Part shown: piece after piece, positions 17,623 to 25,513 of the stretch
Layout: each line of letters starts with the position of its first letter
Numbering within the stretch: position 1 is the first letter of the stretch
Origin: Candidatus Kinetoplastibacterium crithidii
GTDB lineage: Bacteria; Pseudomonadota; Gammaproteobacteria; Burkholderiales; Burkholderiaceae_B
Length of the DNA: 64,000 nt
Direction: 5' to 3'
Assembly: GCA_027557655.1 (NCBI GenBank)
Contig: CP064915.1
Span: 62,001 to 126,000 of the forward strand
Position numbers and translations under genes: made by a program
The notes under the pieces: model-generated
Told to the model about the DNA's origin: nothing
Databases searched by the model: none
What the model saw: the letters and a program-made list of their open reading frames with translations, nothing else

Positions 17623-19482
17623 ATGCCACATTATCGTTCACGTACTTCTACTTATGGTCGCAATATGGCTGGTGCTCGCGCTTTATGGCGAGCTACTGGG
17701 ATGAAAGATAGCGATTTTGGAAAACCAATTATTGCTGTCGTAAATTCCTTTTCGCAGTTTGTGCCAGGTCACGTTCATTTGCGTAATTTAGGAATGTTAG
17801 TTGCAAAAGAAATTGAATCAAGTGGTGGGGTTGCTAAAGAGTTTAACACTATTGCTATAGATGATGGAATTGCTATGGGTCATGGGGGAATGTTATATTC
17901 ATTGCCTTCTAGAGAATTAATAGCTGATTCTGTGGAATATGTTGTAAATGCTCATTGTGCTGATGCAATGGTATGCATTTCCAATTGCGATAAAATTACA
18001 CCTGGAATGTTAATGGCTTCTATGAGGTTAAATATTCCTACAGTTTTTGTTTCTGGTGGTCCTATGGAAGCAGGTAAAATTGTTTCCGTTGTAAATAATG
18101 TTATATCTAAAATAGATCTTGTTGATGCTATGATAGTTGCTGGTGATTCGAATATCAGTGATGAAATTGTGGAAGAAACAGAGAGATCTGCTTGTCAAAC
18201 CTGTGGATCTTGCTCTGGTATGTTTACAGCTAATTCTATGAATTGTTTAACAGAAGTAATTGGATTGGCATTACCTGGAAATGGAACATTATTAGCTACA
18301 CATGCTAAACGAAAAGACTTGTTTAAGTCAGCTGGCCGTTTAATTGTAGATTTATGTAACCGTTATTATAAGAAAGAAGATTATTCTGTCTTACCAAGAA
18401 GTATAGCTACCAAAGAATCTTTTGAAAATGCTATGTCTCTAGATGTTGCTATGGGTGGATCTACTAATACTGTATTGCATTTGTTAGCGGCAGCAAGAGA
18501 AGCAGGTGTTGATTTCACAATGGTTGACATAGATAGGATATCTAGAAAAGTTCCATGTTTATGTAAATCTGCACCTGCTACTAGTAAATATCATATAGAA
18601 GATGTACATAGAGCCGGTGGTGTTATGGGAATATTAGGTGAGCTTTCCAGAGCAAATCTACTAGACTTATCTACAGTTAATATAAATGGTGGAACATTAG
18701 GTGATGTTATAAAAAAATGGGATTTAGCAGATTCTCCTTCTGAAGAAATAAAAACTTTTTATAAGGCTGCTCCTGGCGGTATAAGAACAACTGAAGCTTT
18801 TAGTCAGGATTCTTATTTTGATCATTTGGATACTGATCGTGTTTCGGGATGTATACGTAATTTAGAAAATGCATATTCTAAAGATGGAGGTTTAGCTGTT
18901 TTATATGGCAATATAGCAGAAAAAGGTTGTATAGTTAAAACAGCTGGTGTTGATGAATCTCAGTTAGTTTTCCAAGGGAGAGCTCGTGTTTTTGAGAGTC
19001 AAGATTCTGCAGTTGAAGCTATTTTGGGAGATAAGATCCTAGCGGGTGATATAGTTGTTATAAGATACGAAGGTCCTAAAGGAGGACCAGGAATGCAGGA
19101 AATGTTGTATCCAACTTCTTACTTGAAGTCAAAAGGACTGGGTAAAACATGTGCTTTATTTACTGATGGCAGATTTTCAGGAGGTTCATCAGGTTTGGTT
19201 ATAGGACATGCTTCTCCTGAGGCAGCTGAGGGGGGTGCTATTGCGTTAATTGAAGAAGGTGATAGTATTTCTATAGATATACCTAATAGGAATATTAATC
19301 TTTTAGTTACTGATATAGAGTTGATTCGTCGTCGTAATTCAATGCTAGCAAAAGGTGATAAGGCATGGAAACCATTAAATCGTGATCGTTTTGTTTCTAA
19401 TGCATTGAAAGCATATGCTTTACTTGCTACTTCAGCTGATTGTGGTGCTGTAAGGGATATATCTAAACTTGATAAGTGTTAA
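17623..19482 (+). CDS. ilvD: Dihydroxy-acid dehydratase
   Basis: Fe-S enzyme dehydrating dihydroxy acids to the 2-keto acids of valine and isoleucine, and so on the route to leucine and pantothenate. The 619-aa protein is full length. Cluster-binding cysteines lie in CISNCDKITPG and ACQTCGSCSGMFTANSMN; GGSTNTVLH and FTDGRFSGG are also typical. It is followed by a hairpin at 19501. The threonine dehydratase-like gene at 24459 could supply the isoleucine branch. Confidence 0.97.
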   Translation: MPHYRSRTSTYGRNMAGARALWRATGMKDSDFGKPIIAVVNSFSQFVPGHVHLRNLGMLVAKEIESSGGVAKEFNTIAIDDGIAMGHGGMLYSLPSRELIADSVEYVVNAHCADAMVCISNCDKITPGMLMASMRLNIPTVFVSGGPMEAGKIVSVVNNVISKIDLVDAMIVAGDSNISDEIVEETERSACQTCGSCSGMFTANSMNCLTEVIGLALPGNGTLLATHAKRKDLFKSAGRLIVDLCNRYYKKEDYSVLPRSIATKESFENAMSLDVAMGGSTNTVLHLLAAAREAGVDFTMVDIDRISRKVPCLCKSAPATSKYHIEDVHRAGGVMGILGELSRANLLDLSTVNINGGTLGDVIKKWDLADSPSEEIKTFYKAAPGGIRTTEAFSQDSYFDHLDTDRVSGCIRNLENAYSKDGGLAVLYGNIAEKGCIVKTAGVDESQLVFQGRARVFESQDSAVEAILGDKILAGDIVVIRYEGPKGGPGMQEMLYPTSYLKSKGLGKTCALFTDGRFSGGSSGLVIGHASPEAAEGGAIALIEEGDSISIDIPNRNINLLVTDIELIRRRNSMLAKGDKAWKPLNRDRFVSNALKAYALLATSADCGAVRDISKLDKC

Positions 19483-19500
19483 TTACTCTGAAGTTAATAG

Positions 19501-19544
19501 CCTTACTTCTTCAAAGAAGTAAGGCATAGTGTTCATATTTTTTT
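19501..19544 (+). terminator. Hairpin after ilvD
   Basis: CCTTACTTCTT (19501-19511) and AAGAAGTAAGG (19514-19524) form an 11-bp perfect inverted repeat with a two-base centre, so the real loop must open a few pairs. It begins 18 bases after the ilvD stop. A T-run follows only at 19538-19544, farther than usual. It probably terminates or stabilises the ilvD transcript, since the next gene starts at 19555. Confidence 0.6.
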
Positions 19545-19554
19545 AAGTTACCTT

Positions 19555-20637
19555 ATGTCTCCAGTATTACCCCCATTTTTAATAGTTCGTTGGTTATTGT
19601 TATTGATTATAGTAACAGGACTTTATTTTATAAAAAGTTTTCTAATGCCTTCTTTGGCTGCGCTAATTATTGGTTTAGCTAGCTGGCCAATTTATCAGCG
19701 TGTTTTGTATATTTTTGGTGGTAGAAATACATTAGCTGCTTCCGTTTCCTTATTGTTTTTTTTATTGGTTTTAGTTATTCCCATTACATGGGCTTTTGCT
19801 TATACAGCCCATGAAGCTAGTATTTTCATCAAATGGGCAATTACAGCCAATAGAAATGGAATAGAAATTCCGACATGGATATCTTCTATACCTCTTTTAG
19901 GAGATAAATTATCAGATTATTGGAATTTGTATTTTGGTGAATCTTATGCTTTAGGTAAGACAGTACAAATGATAAGTGGAGAACATCTTGGTAATATATA
20001 TCGTATGTTATTGTCTGCTACAGGAAATGTTTTTCATTCATTATTATCAGTCTTCTTTATGCTAATTACACTGTTTTTTGTATATAGGGATGGTAAGAAT
20101 ATTTTATCCCAGATAGATATTCTTGGGAAAAGCATGTTACCTGATAGATGGATTCAATTATCACGATTAGTGCCAGCAATGATTAGTTCCACAGTGACAG
20201 GAATGGCTCTTATTGCAATGGGTGAAGGGGTAATTCTTGGTTTTGCTTATTGGGTTTCTGGTGTGCCTTCATTTGTTTCATTAGGTTTAATCACATGTTT
20301 TTTAGCCTTAGTTCCTGGTGGAGCTCCTTTTATATTTACCATGGTTTCATTATATTTGTTAGCATCAGGAAGAGTATTTGCAGCTATAGGTTTATTTATT
20401 TGGGGCACTTTAGAATTATTTATTGTTGATAAGACTATTAGGCCTAAATTAGTAGGAGGTCCAGTGAAACTACCTTTCTTACCAACATTTTTCGGTTTGG
20501 TAGGGGGGTTAAAAACGCTTGGTTTGATAGGTTTGTTTATAGGTCCTGTGCTAATGGCATTGATAGTTTCTATATGGCGCGAATGGGTTTCAGATACCAA
20601 AAACAAAAACCAAAATCAGATAATTAATAATGATTAG
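19555..20637 (+). CDS. AI-2E family (PerM/YdiK-like) membrane protein
   Basis: A 360-aa polytopic inner-membrane protein with about seven or eight hydrophobic segments, including the N-terminal pair (about 10-75), a segment about 155-180 before the FVYRDGKN loop, and the C-terminal group (220-345). The family signatures FFVYRDG, LIPGGAP-like LVPGGAP, DKTIRPKLVGG and LPFLPTFFGLVGGL are present. Family members are described as autoinducer-2 exporters or as ion/proton-coupled exporters; the substrate here cannot be inferred. The convergent tRNA-Leu gene begins 9 bases after the stop. Confidence 0.85.
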   Translation: MSPVLPPFLIVRWLLLLIIVTGLYFIKSFLMPSLAALIIGLASWPIYQRVLYIFGGRNTLAASVSLLFFLLVLVIPITWAFAYTAHEASIFIKWAITANRNGIEIPTWISSIPLLGDKLSDYWNLYFGESYALGKTVQMISGEHLGNIYRMLLSATGNVFHSLLSVFFMLITLFFVYRDGKNILSQIDILGKSMLPDRWIQLSRLVPAMISSTVTGMALIAMGEGVILGFAYWVSGVPSFVSLGLITCFLALVPGGAPFIFTMVSLYLLASGRVFAAIGLFIWGTLELFIVDKTIRPKLVGGPVKLPFLPTFFGLVGGLKTLGLIGLFIGPVLMALIVSIWREWVSDTKNKNQNQIINND

Positions 20638-20646
20638 AAGAGATAT

Positions 20647-20731
20647 TGGTGCCCGGGGCCGGGTTCGAACCGGCATGCCTTTCGGCGGGGGATTTTGAGT
20701 CCCCTGCGTCTACCAATTTCACCACCTGGGC
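20647..20731 (-). tRNA. tRNA-Leu (CAA)
   Basis: An 85-base class II tRNA with long variable arm, encoded CCA, and anticodon CAA in loop CTCAAAA, decoding UUG. The anticodon stem GGGGA/TCCCC and T-arm GCCGG/CCGGC are perfect. The acceptor stem GCCCAGG/CCCGGGC has an A-C mismatch at pair 5:68; related genes, from memory, have G5. A36-A37 makes it a MiaB candidate. It converges on the PerM-like gene. Confidence 0.97.
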
Positions 20732-20838
20732 AACTTATGATCGATTATACACTCTCTTGAAAAATTATGCATCATCTCCATACTAAAATTATGGTTTTTT
20801 AAATTTTATTCTTTTAATTTAACTTTCATTTCTTAATT

Positions 20839-22746
20839 ATGAATCAAAATAGTCAATCTGTACAATCTGAAAAAATGAGTTTTCAAGCTGAAGTAAAACA
20901 ATTGCTTCATTTGATGATACATTCTTTATATAGCAATAAAGAAATATTTTTGAGAGAGTTGGTTTCTAATGCATCAGATGCATGTGATAAGTTGCGTTTT
21001 GAATCTCTAGATAATCCTGATTTGCTATCAAAAGATTCAAAGCTTAGTATAATTGTTTCTTATGATAAAGATAAACATATCATTACCGTTTCTGATAATG
21101 GTATAGGTATGTCTAGAGAAGAAGTTATTAATAATTTAGGAACTATAGCAAAGTCTGGTACTAAAGATTTCTTTAAAAATTTAAGTGGAGATAAACAAAA
21201 AGATGCTCAATTAATTGGTCAGTTTGGTGTTGGTTTTTATTCTTCTTTTATTGTTGCTGACAAGGTTAAAGTAACTACTCTTAAAGCTGGATTAGGCAAA
21301 GAGTCTTCTATTAGTTGGGAATCTGATGGATTAGGTGAGTTTATCGTATCTGATTCAAATCGCGATACACATGGAACTGATGTGGAATTACATCTAAAAG
21401 AGGATTCATTTGATTTATTGAATGGTTGGAAGTTGAGAGAAATTTTACAGAAGTATTCTGACCATATATCTTTGCCTATATACATGTATAAAGAAGAGTG
21501 GGATGATAATAAAAAAATACAAATTCAAACGAAAGATTTGGAAATAGTTAACAAATCTAATGCATTATGGGCAAGACAAAAATCTGATATTACTGAAAGT
21601 GAATACAAAGAATTTTATAAAGCTTTATTCCATGATTTTGAAGATCCGTTATTTTGGACTCATAATAAGATAGAGGGTCGTAGCGAGTATACTCAATTAT
21701 TTTTCATTCCTAAACATGCTCCATTAGATATATGGGATAGAGATAGTAGTCATGGCATCAAGCTATATATACAGCGTGTATTTATTATGGATGACTCAGA
21801 ACAATTACTTCCAAGATATCTACGTTTTGTGAGAGGTATTATAGATACAGCTGATCTTGAATTAAATGTCTCTAGAGAAATTTTACAAGAAAGTAAAGAT
21901 TTATTTGCTATAAAAGAAGCATCTATTAAACGAATATTAGGTTTGTTAGATGATGCAGCAAAAAATAAAGCAGAAGATTATAAGATATTTTGGAATGAAT
22001 TTGGTCAGATTCTTAAAGAAGGGATTGGAGAAGATTTTGCTCATAAGGAAAGAATTGCTAAATTGTTAAGATTTACCTCAACTTATGGAGAAGATGATAG
22101 TCAATCTACATCTCTTTCTGAATACGTATCTAGAATGAATTCTACGCAAGAAGGTATATACTATATTACAGCTGATTCTTTAATGGCTGCTAAAAATAGT
22201 CCTCATTTAGAGATTTTCCGCAAAAATAATATAGAAGTTTTATTATTGCCTGATAGAATAGATGAATGGATGATTTCTAATTTGAGGGATTTTGATGGAA
22301 AGCCTCTTATATCTATAGCAAAAGAAGGTTTTGATGTAAGTAAAATTGGTGGAGAAGCAGATATAAAGGATCCTGATGAGCTACCTGAATCTTCAAAATC
22401 AATAATAAAGAAAATAGAAAGTGTGTTGAAAGATCGCGTTAAATCAGTTAAAGTTTCTTCTCGTTTAGTAGATTCCCCTGCATGTGTTCTTGTAGAAAAA
22501 AATGAACTAAGTCCTCATATGGTTCGTATTTTAAAAGATGCAGGACAGAATCCGCCAGAATCTAAATTTATTTTGGAAATAAATCCTGAGCATGATTTTT
22601 TTAAGAAATTAAGTGATTTAGATGAGGCTGCTTTTGAGCAATGGTCAAACTTGTTGCTTGACCAGGCGATTTTGACTAGTGGAGGTAATTTAAAAGATCC
22701 AGCTGCTTTCGTGAGATGTTTAAATAGTATCCTTTTAAAAACTTAA
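20839..22746 (+). CDS. htpG: Hsp90-family chaperone HtpG
   Basis: ATP-dependent cytosolic chaperone. The 635-aa protein has the GHKL ATPase motifs ELVSNASDACDKLR (about 41-54), DNGIGMSREEV (about 90-100) and GQFGVGFYSSFIVA (about 129-142), plus the middle-domain LPRYLRFVRGIIDTADLELNVSRE region split over its usual place and a short C-terminal dimerisation domain. Length matches E. coli HtpG. I see no sigma-32-type promoter upstream. It precedes ffh by 79 bases. Confidence 0.97.
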   Translation: MNQNSQSVQSEKMSFQAEVKQLLHLMIHSLYSNKEIFLRELVSNASDACDKLRFESLDNPDLLSKDSKLSIIVSYDKDKHIITVSDNGIGMSREEVINNLGTIAKSGTKDFFKNLSGDKQKDAQLIGQFGVGFYSSFIVADKVKVTTLKAGLGKESSISWESDGLGEFIVSDSNRDTHGTDVELHLKEDSFDLLNGWKLREILQKYSDHISLPIYMYKEEWDDNKKIQIQTKDLEIVNKSNALWARQKSDITESEYKEFYKALFHDFEDPLFWTHNKIEGRSEYTQLFFIPKHAPLDIWDRDSSHGIKLYIQRVFIMDDSEQLLPRYLRFVRGIIDTADLELNVSREILQESKDLFAIKEASIKRILGLLDDAAKNKAEDYKIFWNEFGQILKEGIGEDFAHKERIAKLLRFTSTYGEDDSQSTSLSEYVSRMNSTQEGIYYITADSLMAAKNSPHLEIFRKNNIEVLLLPDRIDEWMISNLRDFDGKPLISIAKEGFDVSKIGGEADIKDPDELPESSKSIIKKIESVLKDRVKSVKVSSRLVDSPACVLVEKNELSPHMVRILKDAGQNPPESKFILEINPEHDFFKKLSDLDEAAFEQWSNLLLDQAILTSGGNLKDPAAFVRCLNSILLKT

Positions 22747-22758
22747 TAAATAGTTAAA

Positions 22759-22787
22759 AAGAGTCTGCAATATTATTTGCAGCTCTT
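22759..22787 (+). terminator. Weak hairpin between htpG and ffh
   Basis: AAGAG-t-CTGCAA pairs with TTGCAGCTCTT around the loop TATTAT, an 11-bp stem with one bulged base, 13 bases after the htpG stop. There is no T-run after it. Could attenuate or merely stabilise the htpG transcript. Confidence 0.35.
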
Positions 22788-22825
22788 GCTAGCTATTTGC
22801 TTCATGATTTAATAAATATATACGT

Positions 22826-24217
22826 ATGCTAGATAATTTGACTAAGCGATTTTCAAAAATCATAAAGAAAATAAAAGGAGAGGCTCGTTTAACTGAAGCT
22901 AATACTAGTGATATGTTGCGTGAAATACGAATAGCTTTGTTAGAGGCCGATGTTTCTTTTGTTGTTGTTAGAGATTTTATAGATAGTGTTAAGAAAAAAT
23001 GTCTTGGTGTTGAGGTTATTGATAGCTTAAATCCAGGTCAAGTTTTGGTTAGTGTTGTTCATAAAGAATTAGTTAGAGTTATCGGCGGAGACTTTGGAGA
23101 GTACTCGACAGAGATATCCTTAGATTCTAAACCACCTGCCATTATTCTTATGATTGGTCTACAGGGAGTAGGTAAAACTACTACTTCTGGAAAATTAGCA
23201 TATTGGTTTAAAAATGGGCATCATATTAGAAATGGAAAATTAACAGGAAAGAAAAAGGTACTATTAGTTAGTACTGACATATACCGTCCAGCTGCAATAG
23301 AACAATTAAGAATTATAGCTGATCAGATAGATGTAGATTTTTTTGAGGTTAAAACATCTTTAAAACCATGTGATATAGCTATTGAAGCTTTAGATTATTC
23401 TCGTCGTCATTATTATGATATTGTTATTTTTGATACGGCTGGTCGTCTTGGTATAGATGATTTTATGATGAATGAAATAAAATCATTGCATAAAATAATT
23501 AGTCCTATTGAAACATTATTTGTTGTTGATTCTATGCAAGGTCAAGATGCTATAAATACAGCTAAAGCATTTTCTGAAGTTGTTCCGATCACAGGGATTG
23601 TTTTAACAAAGTTAGATGGTGATTCTAGAGGTGGTGTAGCCTTGTCTGTGAGTAAGATAACAGGAAAACCTTTAAAGCTTGTTGGTATATCGGAAAAAAT
23701 AAATGGGTTAGAACTATTTTATCCAGATCGTATGGCTAGTCGCATACTAGGTATGGGAGATATTCTGTCTCTAGTGGAACAAGCTCAAAAGAATATAGAT
23801 TTTGATAACAATAAAACTATAAATTTATTAAAATCTAAGGATAAATTTGATTTTAATGATTTTTATGCGCAAATTACTCAAATGAAAAAAATGGGTTCTA
23901 TGAGTGAATTGTTAGATAAATTACCAGAAGGTTTACAGATTTCTGGCAAAGTTTTAGGAAATAATAATCCTGATAAAATGATCATAAAAACAGAGGCCAT
24001 CATTAATTCTATGACTTTATTAGAAAGGAGCAAACCAGAAATAATCAAGTCATCTAGGAAACGTAGAATAGCCAAAGGATCAGGAACAACAGTTCAGGAT
24101 GTTAATAATTTAATTAAACAGTTAGACCAAATGCAGTCAATAGTTAAAAAAATTAAAAAGAATGGTTTTAGTAAAATCTTTCGTTCTATAACCGGGGCTA
24201 AAAATTTTTTAAAATAG
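22826..24217 (+). CDS. ffh: Signal recognition particle GTPase
   Basis: Protein subunit of the bacterial SRP that, with 4.5S RNA, targets inner-membrane proteins to FtsY and SecYEG. The 463-aa protein has the N-domain helix bundle, G1 GLQGVGKTTTSGKL (about residues 112-125), the DTYRPAA-equivalent DIYRPAAIEQL, DTAGR, TKLDGDSRGG, and a methionine-rich M domain from about 330 with the basic, Ser-rich SSRKRRIAKGSG segment. No 4.5S RNA gene is recognisable nearby. It converges on thiS with an 8-base gap. Confidence 0.96.
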   Translation: MLDNLTKRFSKIIKKIKGEARLTEANTSDMLREIRIALLEADVSFVVVRDFIDSVKKKCLGVEVIDSLNPGQVLVSVVHKELVRVIGGDFGEYSTEISLDSKPPAIILMIGLQGVGKTTTSGKLAYWFKNGHHIRNGKLTGKKKVLLVSTDIYRPAAIEQLRIIADQIDVDFFEVKTSLKPCDIAIEALDYSRRHYYDIVIFDTAGRLGIDDFMMNEIKSLHKIISPIETLFVVDSMQGQDAINTAKAFSEVVPITGIVLTKLDGDSRGGVALSVSKITGKPLKLVGISEKINGLELFYPDRMASRILGMGDILSLVEQAQKNIDFDNNKTINLLKSKDKFDFNDFYAQITQMKKMGSMSELLDKLPEGLQISGKVLGNNNPDKMIIKTEAIINSMTLLERSKPEIIKSSRKRRIAKGSGTTVQDVNNLIKQLDQMQSIVKKIKKNGFSKIFRSITGAKNFLK

Positions 24218-24225
24218 ATTATTAA

Positions 24226-24426
24226 TTAACCACCACCTATAGCTGATACTATTTCTACAATATCTTCGTTTTTTAAGAATGTTTCATGGTATCTATTTTT
24301 TTGTATTATATTTCCATTTAATTCTATTGCTATTTTCTTATTATCATGCTGTAAGCTTGATAGCAGTTCTGATATAGAAATATTGTTTTGAACGTCTAAT
24401 TCTTTGCCATTAAGTTGAATTTTCAT
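24226..24426 (-). CDS. thiS: Sulfur carrier protein ThiS
   Basis: A 66-aa ubiquitin-fold protein ending in the required di-glycine (SAIGGG) and starting MKIQLNGKEL. Its C-terminal glycine is adenylylated and thiocarboxylated, then donates sulfur to ThiG. It is separated from thiG by 20 kb and lies 32 bases downstream of the threonine dehydratase-like gene on the same strand. The last residues read GGG rather than GG, which is common in the family. Confidence 0.92.
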   Translation of the reverse strand: MKIQLNGKELDVQNNISISELLSSLQHDNKKIAIELNGNIIQKNRYHETFLKNEDIVEIVSAIGGG

Positions 24427-24458
24427 TTTTTGTACCTTTTTGTACCATTTAATATATA

Positions 24459-25448
24459 TTATTGCAATTTAAAATTTGATTTTATCAGATGTATAAAATT
24501 TATCAAATCTATATTGCCTCCAGTAATTATTATTCCTATTCTTTTATTTTTAATTTCGTTCCTGATATTCTGTATCGCTGCAAATCCTAAACAACCTGTT
24601 GGTTCTGCAATAATTTTTAGTTTATTTGCCAGTGTGGACATAGAGTCAATTAGTTGTGAGTCGCTTACTGTTAAAATATCTTTCACATATTTTTGAATAA
24701 TAAAAAAATTTTTTTCTCCTAGAGATTGGGTTTGTGCTCCATCCGCTATAGTTTGAGGAGTGCCTATTCTGGTTAGAATTCCTGTTCTTAATGATATTTG
24801 TGCATCATTAGCATTTATTGGTTCTACACCATATACGTTACAAAGTGGTTTTTTTTCTTTTATATATAATGATGAGCCAGATAATAAACCACCACCTCCT
24901 ACTCCCATAAATACAGCATCTAAATCATAAACTTCTTCAAATAGTTCTTTTACTACTGTACCTGATCCAGCTATCACATCATTATTATTATATGAAGAAA
25001 TTGGGATGGCTCCAGTCTTTTTTATTAATTGATCTAATATTTGTTCTCTATCATCATTATACCTGTCATATAGTATTATATTGCAATTGTTATGTTTTTT
25101 AGTATTAGATATTTTAATCTTAGGTGCATCTTTAGGCATGAGAATAGTTGATTTTATGCCCAATATTTCAGATGCTTTTGCTATTGCTTGAGCATGATTG
25201 CCAGATGAAAAGGTAATAACTCCTAATTTTTTTTCTTGTTCTTTTAAATTTACCAAAGCGTTAAATGCTCCTCTAAATTTAAATGCTCCTGTGATTTGTA
25301 AATTCTCACATTTGAAAAAAAAATTAGCATTAAATTTATCATTAATATCTGTAGATACTAAAACTGGTGTTTTACAAACATAACCAGCAATTCTTTTAGA
25401 TGCTAGCGCAATATCTTCGGCATTTGGTAATGAAAGATTATTTTTCAT
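24459..25448 (-). CDS. Threonine/serine dehydratase, PLP-dependent
   Basis: A 329-aa fold-type II PLP enzyme. The Schiff-base lysine is in GAFKFRGAFNAL (about residues 57-68), SSGNHAQAIA (about 83-92) binds substrate, and MGVGGGGLLSG forms the phosphate-binding glycine loop. It lacks the C-terminal ACT-like regulatory domain of biosynthetic IlvA, so it belongs to the short catabolic threonine/serine dehydratase or serine-racemase-like group. It could still supply 2-oxobutanoate for isoleucine together with IlvD (inference). The exact reaction cannot be decided from sequence alone. It is followed by thiS. Confidence 0.85.
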   Translation of the reverse strand: MKNNLSLPNAEDIALASKRIAGYVCKTPVLVSTDINDKFNANFFFKCENLQITGAFKFRGAFNALVNLKEQEKKLGVITFSSGNHAQAIAKASEILGIKSTILMPKDAPKIKISNTKKHNNCNIILYDRYNDDREQILDQLIKKTGAIPISSYNNNDVIAGSGTVVKELFEEVYDLDAVFMGVGGGGLLSGSSLYIKEKKPLCNVYGVEPINANDAQISLRTGILTRIGTPQTIADGAQTQSLGEKNFFIIQKYVKDILTVSDSQLIDSMSTLANKLKIIAEPTGCLGFAAIQNIRNEIKNKRIGIIITGGNIDLINFIHLIKSNFKLQ

Positions 25449-25513
25449 GTTTGTTTAATAGGTTATATTTTTATTTAAACATTTTGCAGTTCATTGCTAA
25501 ATCTTTAAGAAAT

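Noticed and set aside
20247..20606. 119-codon minus-strand frame opposite the PerM-like gene
   Set aside because: Antisense to conserved membrane segments of the PerM-like protein.
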